From an uncultured Bacillota bacterium (GTDB taxonomy: Bacteria > Bacillota > Clostridia > Oscillospirales > Oscillospiraceae), in NCBI GenBank assembly GCA_937890735.1, contig CALACZ010000224.1, forward strand, positions 1 through 10,004: a stretch of 10,004 bases of DNA. The letters are read 5' to 3'. This document shows positions 1 through 4,037 of the stretch, in pieces (the stretch's first letter is position 1; every line of letters starts with the position of its first letter). Under the pieces are notes generated by a model. That model saw only the letters and a program-made list of their open reading frames with translations, was not told the DNA's origin and searched no databases. Position numbers and translations under genes: made by a program.

Positions 1-70
1 AGGGATGCTCGTGAAAACGAAAAAATACAGTATTCAAATGTCCTTGATTTTCAAGTGAAAACGCCTGTCT
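1..70. repeat. AT-rich segment with palindrome and 9-nt direct repeat
   Basis: This stretch is clearly more AT-rich than the rest of the window and joins the truncated tRNA-Leu gene at about position 70. It contains a perfect 6+6 palindrome TTTTCA-AG-TGAAAA (48-61), the direct repeat GTGAAAACG at 11-19 and 55-63, and a short inverted repeat TCGT/ACGA around 9-20. No gene is visible, but the window edge cuts it off. The arrangement resembles recombinase binding sites beside an attachment core, which is inference only. Confidence 0.4.
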
Positions 71-131
71 GGACGCCAGCGTGCGAAGTAGATTTTGAGT
101 CCACTACGTCTACCAATTCCATCACACCGGC
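71..131 (-). tRNA. tRNA-Leu(CAA), 3'-truncated (tRNA remnant)
   Basis: The minus strand reads as the 5' part of a class II tRNA: acceptor 5' strand GCCGGTG, then TG, a D arm with GGTAGACG, and an anticodon stem GTGGA/TCTAC around the loop CTCAAAA. That loop gives anticodon CAA (leucine). A start of a variable arm follows (CGC...GCG). After about position 71 the expected T arm (GGTTCGA-type) and the acceptor 3' strand CACCGGC are absent, and the sequence turns AT-rich. A canonical promoter sits directly upstream, so this was probably a working gene interrupted at its 3' third. Alternatives are a mis-joined contig or a decayed duplicate. Confidence 0.6.
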
Positions 132-144
132 ATCGCCGCTACCT

Positions 145-173
145 AGTATACAGCATCCGGCGGGAAAATTCAA
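145..173 (-). promoter_or_regulatory. sigma-A type promoter of the tRNA-Leu gene
   Basis: On the minus strand, -35 TTGAAT (168-173) and -10 TATACT (145-150) are separated by exactly 17 bases, and the tRNA 5' end lies 13 bases beyond the -10 box. The -35 box overlaps the sigE stop codon (170-172), so there is no room for a separate sigE terminator upstream of the tRNA promoter. Confidence 0.65.
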
Positions 174-877
174 GTGCATATCTGCCGCGAGATCTCGCGC
201 TTCAGGCGCAGCATGATGCGTTTTTCCAGCCGCGAGATATACGACTGCGAGATGCCCATCAGCTCCGCGACCTCCTTCTGCGTCTTTTCCTTGCGTCCGC
301 CGAGCCCGAAGCGCATCGTCACGATCTGCTTTTCGCGCTCCGGCAGGCGCGCGAGCGCGTCGCGCAGGAGCTGTTTGTCCACATCATCCTCCATCGGGCG
401 CATGACCGTGTCGCCGTCCGTGCCCAGCACGTCCGAGAGCAGCAGCTCGTTGCCGTCCCAGTCGGTGTTGATCGGCTCGTCGAGCGAGATCTCCGTTTTC
501 TGCCCCGAAATTTTGCGGATGTGCATCAAGATCTCGTTCTCGATGCAGCGCGAGGAATACGTCGCCAGCTTGATGTTTTTATCGGCGCGGAACGTCCCCA
601 CCGCCTTGATGAGCCCGATCGTGCCGATGGAAATAAGGTCCTCGATGTTGATGCCCGTGTTTTCAAAGCGCCGCGCGATGTACACGACCAGGCGCAGATT
701 GCGCTCGATGAGCGTCTGGCGCGCGTCCTCGTCGCCGTCTGCCAGCCGCGCGAGCATCTGCTGCTCCTCCTGCGCGCGCAGCGGCGGCGGCAGAACGTCG
801 CTGCCCCCGATGTACATGATCTTTGCCGGCTGCAAAAAGCCCAGCAGCCGCAGCAGTTTGCGGATCGTCTCGTTCAT
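170..877 (-). CDS. sigE: RNA polymerase sporulation sigma factor sigma-E (pro-sigma-E)
   Basis: Early mother-cell-specific sigma factor of sporulation, made as an inactive precursor and activated by removal of its N-terminal pro-sequence. The protein has 235 residues (B. subtilis has 239). Residues 1 to about 27 are the amphipathic pro-peptide, followed by the family-typical LPPPL (29-33). Region 2 spans about 55-122, with the stretch around NIEDLISIGTIGLIKAV (77-93) and the promoter-melting/-10 recognition part LATYSSRCIENEILMHIRK (104-122). Region 4 ends in a helix-turn-helix (EVAELMGISQSYISRLEKR, 202-220). The ATG at 877 lies 4 bases after the spoIIGA stop, and an AGGAG Shine-Dalgarno sits inside the end of spoIIGA, indicating translational coupling. 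The usual downstream sigG is absent; a tRNA promoter follows directly. Confidence 0.97.
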   Translation of the reverse strand: MNETIRKLLRLLGFLQPAKIMYIGGSDVLPPPLRAQEEQQMLARLADGDEDARQTLIERNLRLVVYIARRFENTGINIEDLISIGTIGLIKAVGTFRADKNIKLATYSSRCIENEILMHIRKISGQKTEISLDEPINTDWDGNELLLSDVLGTDGDTVMRPMEDDVDKQLLRDALARLPEREKQIVTMRFGLGGRKEKTQKEVAELMGISQSYISRLEKRIMLRLKREISRQICT

Positions 878-881
878 TTCT

Positions 882-1724
882 TCACGCTCCTGTCAGTGCT
901 TGATAGTTCCCGCCGTCTGAGACCGGCGTGGGTGAAAATGCCGCCAGCGCACGCCGCGCGCGCCCGGACTGATCCACGACCTCGCAGCGCGCCGCCAGCA
1001 GCAGCCCCGCGCTCGTGCCCACCGCGCTGTACGGCAGCAGCCGGAAGCGCAGCGCCGGATACTGCCGCGCCAGCTCCGGCAGAAGCGACGCGGGCGCGCT
1101 GAGTTTTGCCGCCGTCAGAGCTGCCTGCGGAAGTAACTGCGCCGCCGTCTGCGCGTCCACGACCAGCGCCGCCTCGCCCGTGATGGGATCGCAGAGGGTG
1201 TTGCCCGTGTCGCGCAGGGCGCGGATGGGCGCTTCAAACGCGCCGAGGCGCACCGTCAGCGGCACGATCTGCCGCCCGCCGTGCTGGAACAGCCGCGCAA
1301 AGACGAGCCGCGCCACGAGATATACCGCCGCCGCGACGAGCACGAGCCCGAAAAAGCTCACGGGATAATATGCGCTCCCGCCGACGAGCACCAACCCCGT
1401 GCGGAACGCCTGCGCGCACAGCAGCACCAGCCCCGCAAACGCCGCCGCCAGCGCCAGAAACAGCAGCCCCAGCCGCAGCGTCCGTTTTTCCGCGCCGAAG
1501 GCGAGCAGCAGCATGACCGCCGCCGCGACCGCCTGCATCCCCGCCGTCTGCAAAAAGCCGAGCGCGGGCACGAGCGCCGCCACAGCGTACACGCCGCCCA
1601 CCGCCGCCGCAGGTAGCAGCCGCCGCATGGGCGCGGGCGCGCCCGCCAAGTGCGCGCTGCCGAGCAGCAGCAGGAAATTGAGCAGCGCGTTGAGCGCGAA
1701 CACGCGCTCGACGTACACCGTCAT
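882..1724 (-). CDS. spoIIGA: sigma-E processing peptidase SpoIIGA
   Basis: Membrane-anchored aspartic protease that removes the pro-sequence of sigma-E in the mother cell after septation, on a signal from SpoIIR in the forespore. The protein has 280 residues, slightly shorter than the B. subtilis enzyme. Residues 1 to about 145 are very hydrophobic with about five membrane segments (near 8-28, 38-56, 64-78, 85-107 and 122-142). The C-terminal half is the retroviral-like protease domain with catalytic Asp172 in RALRDTGNTLCDPITG (168-183). The start is supported by Shine-Dalgarno GGGAGGT (1731-1737) six bases upstream. The substrate gene sigE lies 4 bases downstream, the classic spoIIG operon order. 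Alanine is heavily used, as expected at this GC content. Confidence 0.93.
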   Translation of the reverse strand: MTVYVERVFALNALLNFLLLLGSAHLAGAPAPMRRLLPAAAVGGVYAVAALVPALGFLQTAGMQAVAAAVMLLLAFGAEKRTLRLGLLFLALAAAFAGLVLLCAQAFRTGLVLVGGSAYYPVSFFGLVLVAAAVYLVARLVFARLFQHGGRQIVPLTVRLGAFEAPIRALRDTGNTLCDPITGEAALVVDAQTAAQLLPQAALTAAKLSAPASLLPELARQYPALRFRLLPYSAVGTSAGLLLAARCEVVDQSGRARRALAAFSPTPVSDGGNYQALTGA

Positions 1725-1780
1725 GCCCGCACCTCCCTCGCAGCTGCCGGATCACCGGCTCTTTTCGCCTTGCAGGACAA

Positions 1781-1815
1781 AGTATACGCCGTGGGGGCTG
1801 AAAAAGCGGTCGCAA
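1781..1815 (-). promoter_or_regulatory. candidate spoIIG-type promoter with long spacer
   Basis: On the minus strand, a near-consensus -10 box TATACT (1781-1786) has a TTGCGA box (1810-1815) 23 bases further upstream and nothing like a -35 box at 17. The B. subtilis spoIIG promoter is known for a 22-bp spacer and for activation by phosphorylated Spo0A. No perfect 0A box (TGTCGAA) is visible; the nearest, GGTCGAG, lies further upstream at about 1832-1838. The leader of about 50 bases includes a small hairpin (GCCGG-TGAT-CCGGC, 1746-1759) just before the Shine-Dalgarno. The Spo0A role is inferred from the family. Confidence 0.4.
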
Positions 1816-1872
1816 TTCCGGCAGCGCGCGGCGGCGTTCGCTCGACCGATTTTCAGCCGTTTTGCGCGGCGC

Positions 1873-1901
1873 TTGCCCGCGGCGCGAAAGTGTGCTATGC
1901 T
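1873..1901 (+). promoter_or_regulatory. candidate promoter of nth
   Basis: TTGCCC (1873-1878) and TATGCT (1896-1901) are separated by 17 bases, each matching four of six consensus positions, about 30 bases ahead of the nth start. A GAGG ribosome-binding site follows at 1920-1923, seven bases before the ATG. Confidence 0.45.
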
Positions 1902-1930
1902 GTAGAAAACGATCGAAACGAGGCGGTTTT

Positions 1931-2566
1931 ATGGACATCTCCGAGCGCGTGCAGGGCGTTGTGGAGGCGCTGAAGCAGACGTATCCCGACCCGCGCTGCG
2001 CGCTGGAATATCAAAAAGACTACGAGCTGATGATCGCCGTGCGCCTGTCCGCGCAGTGCACCGACGCGCGCGTGAATCTCGTCACGCCGGCGCTGTTTGC
2101 ACGCTTTCCGACGCTGGATTCGCTTGCCGACGCGGATGTTTCGGAGGTCGAGGACTATGTGCGCACCTGCGGCTTTTTCCGCCAGAAGGCGCACGATATT
2201 GTCTGCGCCTGCCGGATGCTGCGGGACGAGTACGGCGGGCGCGTGCCGAATGATATGGACGCGCTGCTGCGCCTGCCGGGCGTGGGGCGCAAGACGGCAA
2301 ATCTCCTGCTGGGCGACCTCTACGCCGTGCCCGGCTCGGTCGTGTGCGACACGCACTGCATCCGTGTCTGCGGACGGCTGGGACTTTCCGAGGGGAAAAA
2401 CCCGGAACAGGTGGAGCGCCAGCTGCGCGCCATCCTCCCGCCGGAGGAATCGTCCGACTTCTGCCACCGCATCGTCCTGCACGGCAGAGCCGTCTGCACC
2501 GCAAGAAAGCCGCAGTGCGAAAAATGCACCCTGCGCCCGTTCTGCAAGAGCTTCTGCGGGGAATGA
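1931..2566 (+). CDS. nth: endonuclease III (DNA glycosylase/AP lyase)
   Basis: Base-excision repair enzyme that removes oxidised pyrimidines and cleaves the abasic site. At 211 residues it matches the usual family length. The helix-hairpin-helix is LPGVGRKTANLLLG (115-128) with catalytic Lys121, and catalytic Asp140 lies in the VCDTHCIRV stretch (138-146; the usual form is VDTHV). The [4Fe-4S] cluster loop has Cys189, Cys196, Cys199 and Cys205, the exact C-X6-C-X2-C-X5-C spacing. The ATG at 1931 is chosen over in-frame upstream starts because it has a GAGG site seven bases upstream, and because the protein then begins where family members do (DISERVQGVVEAL). It is a single gene, divergent from spoIIGA. 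Its 3' side runs into the repeat region. Confidence 0.96.
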   Translation: MDISERVQGVVEALKQTYPDPRCALEYQKDYELMIAVRLSAQCTDARVNLVTPALFARFPTLDSLADADVSEVEDYVRTCGFFRQKAHDIVCACRMLRDEYGGRVPNDMDALLRLPGVGRKTANLLLGDLYAVPGSVVCDTHCIRVCGRLGLSEGKNPEQVERQLRAILPPEESSDFCHRIVLHGRAVCTARKPQCEKCTLRPFCKSFCGE

Positions 2567-2591
2567 TGCACCAATGCGAACCAGCACACCC

Positions 2592-2643
2592 TAAAGGCTC
2601 CCTTGTGTAAAGGGAGCTGTCAGCGAAGCTGACTGAGGGATTG
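2592..2643 (+). repeat. palindromic repeat, family 1 (copy A)
   Basis: Two hairpins in tandem: GCTCCCTT-GTGTA-AAGGGAGC (2597-2617) and GTCAGC-GAA-GCTGAC (2619-2633), followed by a GAGGGATTG tail. It lies 25 bases after the nth stop. No T-run follows the stems, so it is not a canonical terminator. Confidence 0.8.
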
Positions 2644-2706
2644 CGCAGCAGGCACTTGCAAATCTGCACGCACCATCGGCGACCTCATAGAATCTGCCAA
2701 ACCAGC

Positions 2707-2731
2707 GTAGGGGAGGGGTTCTACCCCTCCC
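2707..2731 (+). repeat. palindromic repeat, family 2 (copy B)
   Basis: A 25-base element beginning GTAGGGGAGGGGT, with a 9-bp perfect stem (2711-2719 with 2723-2731) closed by the loop TCT. An exact inverted copy lies at 2949-2973. Confidence 0.8.
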
Positions 2732-2784
2732 GCGCGGTAGAATGTTGCAGATTTGAATGCGCCAATGCGGAACGGTACGCACCC

Positions 2785-2810
2785 GTAGGGGCGGACGACC
2801 CTGTCCGCCC
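2785..2810 (+). repeat. palindromic repeat, family 3 (copy C)
   Basis: Element beginning GTAGGGGCGGAC, with an 8-bp stem GGGCGGAC/GTCCGCCC (2789-2796 with 2803-2810) and a 6-base loop. An inverted copy follows at 2868-2893. Confidence 0.8.
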
Positions 2811-2867
2811 GGCAGTAGGCACGTCCGTTTTTTACGAAACCCACCGGCAAACCCGTAATTGCCCCAC

Positions 2868-2893
2868 GGGCGGACAGAGGCGTCCGCCCCTAC
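2868..2893 (-). repeat. palindromic repeat, family 3 (inverted copy C')
   Basis: Read on the minus strand it matches copy C except inside the loop region. The stem GGGCGGAC/GTCCGCCC pairs 2868-2875 with 2882-2889. Confidence 0.8.
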
Positions 2894-2948
2894 AGGACGT
2901 TGTGCGTTGTCGCCGCTCGTTGTGCGATTTTGCAGGTGCACCCTGCAC

Positions 2949-2973
2949 GGGAGGGGTAGAACCCCTCCCCTAC
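2949..2973 (-). repeat. palindromic repeat, family 2 (inverted copy B')
   Basis: Exact reverse complement of copy B over all 25 bases. The 9-bp stem pairs 2949-2957 with 2961-2969 around the loop AGA. Confidence 0.8.
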
Positions 2974-2976
2974 GGC

Positions 2977-3041
2977 AATTGGGATAGATTGTGCGGTTTT
3001 GCATTGGTGCATCCCAATTTGCGAATGCCTGCCGCACAATC
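2977..3041. repeat. two interleaved inverted repeats (pseudoknot-like)
   Basis: AATTGGGAT (2977-2985) pairs with ATCCCAATT (3011-3019), and GATTGTGCGG (2987-2996) pairs with CCGCACAATC (3032-3041). Both are perfect, 9 and 10 bp, and they cross in an a-b-a'-b' order. The first half of the second stem is part of a GTTGTGCG-like motif repeated at 2899-2906 and 2919-2926. No function is known to me. Confidence 0.45.
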
Positions 3042-3092
3042 CTTTCGTCACGGCTTCGCCGTGCCACCTCCCTTTACACAAGGGAGGCTTTG
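3037..3092 (-). repeat. palindromic repeat, family 1 (inverted copy A')
   Basis: Read on the minus strand it has the same layout as copy A: a CCTCCCTT/AAGGGAGG stem (3067-3074 with 3080-3087), then a second hairpin CACGGC-GAA-GCCGTG (3049-3063), then a GGATTG end. The second stem differs in sequence from copy A but stays fully paired. Confidence 0.8.
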
Positions 3093-3130
3093 GTGCGGTC
3101 AAAACGCGTTATAGCTCAAAACGTACCGCT

Positions 3131-3188
3131 CTTCTCCTCATCCGTCTCGCTCCGCGAGCCACCTTCCCCTCGAGGGGAAGGCTTTTTT
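3131..3188 (-). repeat. palindromic repeat, family 1 (copy D)
   Basis: Minus-strand reading: perfect 20-base palindrome CCTTCCCCTCGAGGGGAAGG (3162-3181), then a TGG linker, hairpin CTCGC-GGA-GCGAG (3146-3158) and a GGATGAGG tail. It is closest to copy E upstream of pilA. Confidence 0.75.
3162..3188 (+). terminator. possible plus-strand intrinsic terminator within repeat D
   Basis: The perfect palindrome at 3162-3181 is followed on the plus strand by GC and six T residues (3183-3188), which fits an intrinsic terminator for plus-strand transcription. The nearest plus gene, nth, ends about 600 bases earlier, so its use by nth is uncertain; it may simply shield the converging pilus operon. Confidence 0.45.
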
Positions 3189-3194
3189 ATGCGC

Positions 3195-3232
3195 AAAACC
3201 GCCGTCTGCGTGCCAAAACACACAGGCGGCGG
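3195..3232 (-). terminator. intrinsic terminator of the pilus operon
   Basis: Just after the last pilin stop (3240-3242) the minus strand forms a long GC-rich stem: CCGCCG with CGGCGG, then CTG/CAG and GTG/CAC separated by single unpaired or wobble positions, a 6-base loop, and then TTTT (3195-3198). It is not part of a repeat family and is the best terminator in the window. Confidence 0.75.
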
Positions 3233-3239
3233 GAGTTCT

Positions 3240-3740
3240 TTATTCCGTCAGGACGGCGGTAGGGTTCAGCTGCTTTGTTTCAAACTCGGTTTGGGCGAGG
3301 CTTGGATCGGAAGCGGTGTAGACGGTGATCCGGACGGTGAATGTGCCTGTGGCTGTGTCGTAGGCGGTGAGTTTTACCTCCGCTCGAAGTCCGTGGGGGT
3401 AGGCGCGGTCGGGCAGGAGTTTTTCGCCGCCGAGCAGGACGTGCCCGCGCTCGTCAGCCGAAAAGCCGCTGTACGCCGCTTCGCCGTAGCTCCGGCTGAA
3501 AAAGCCGGCAGGCGTGCCGTCCGCCGCGAGCTTGACCGTCCCGGAATAGCGCAGCTCGTCGCTGACATTGGTGCGGAGCGTAGACAAAAGCGTCTGCGCC
3601 TCGGACGCCGCCATGGAGCGCCCGAACGCCGTCACGGCGGTGCGCACGCCCAGCGTCAGCAGCGACGCGAGCAGAAGCAAAACGATGATGGCGCACAAAA
3701 GCTCCACCAGCGTAAAGCCGCCGTTTGCCCGCCGTTTCAT
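3240..3740 (-). CDS. minor pilin, PilW/GspJ-like
   Basis: Prepilin-like protein of 166 residues. The short basic leader MKRRANGG is followed by the type III signal FTLVELL, with the conserved Glu at mature position 5 and a hydrophobic helix to about residue 32. PilD should cleave between Gly8 and Phe9. The C-terminal part is a small globular domain with several beta-strand-like stretches and no recognisable ligand motif. The ATG at 3740 is preferred over an in-frame GTG at 3749 because the Shine-Dalgarno AGGAGGT (3748-3754) lies seven bases before the ATG and overlaps the GTG. Last gene of the cluster, 15 bases after the previous stop. Length and position suggest a PilW/GspJ-type minor pilin; the exact subfamily is inferred. 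Confidence 0.85.
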   Translation of the reverse strand: MKRRANGGFTLVELLCAIIVLLLLASLLTLGVRTAVTAFGRSMAASEAQTLLSTLRTNVSDELRYSGTVKLAADGTPAGFFSRSYGEAAYSGFSADERGHVLLGGEKLLPDRAYPHGLRAEVKLTAYDTATGTFTVRITVYTASDPSLAQTEFETKQLNPTAVLTE

Positions 3741-3755
3741 GGCGCGCACCTCCTG

Positions 3756-4037
3756 TCAGGGTTCTTTGGTGTAGTAATGATAGCCGTTCGGATCGACGTA
3801 CTCGTCCGCCGTCACGGTTTCGGTCGTAAAGCCGTCGCTGACCGTCAGCTCCAGAGGATCGGGCTGGCGCTGTGCGCCGGTGTAGTGGAATGACACATCC
3901 GTCTGCCCGACCGCGGCGTTCAGCCGCGCCGCGCCGACGATGGCGCTCGCCAGAAACAACAGCACCAGCACCGCAATGAGCAGCGCCGCGAGCGTTTCGA
4001 TGAGCGTTTCGCCGCGATCAGTCCGTAATTTTTTCAT
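3756..4037 (-). CDS. small minor pilin, PilV/GspI-like
   Basis: Very short prepilin-like protein of 93 residues. The leader MKKLRTDRG is followed by ETLIETLAALLIA and a hydrophobic helix to about residue 34. Glu at mature position 5 (Glu14) is present, but position +1 is Glu rather than the usual Phe. The remaining 55 or so residues form a small domain ending in a Tyr-rich tail (YVDPNGYHYYTKEP). Its start overlaps the stop of the giant pilin (ATGA, 4034-4037), with GGGAGG seven bases upstream inside that gene. It probably joins the minor-pilin tip complex with its two neighbours. Assignment as PilV/GspI-like rests on the leader type and gene order only. Confidence 0.8.
   Translation of the reverse strand: MKKLRTDRGETLIETLAALLIAVLVLLFLASAIVGAARLNAAVGQTDVSFHYTGAQRQPDPLELTVSDGFTTETVTADEYVDPNGYHYYTKEP

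Noticed and set aside
95..1102. Long plus-strand open frame opposite sigE and spoIIGA
   Set aside because: Antisense shadow of well-supported genes in GC-rich DNA; low-complexity Arg/Ala/His-rich product with no domain.
1746..1765. Plus-strand terminator (GCCGG-ATCA-CCGGC then TCTTTT)
   Set aside because: No plus-strand gene lies upstream; it is more sensibly a small hairpin in the spoIIGA leader on the minus strand.
2591..3114. Several open frames across the repeat cluster on both strands
   Set aside because: They translate palindromic repeats, lack ribosome-binding sites and match no family.
2592..3188. CRISPR array
   Set aside because: Repeats are of different families, palindromic, in mixed orientation and unevenly spaced; there are no cas genes.
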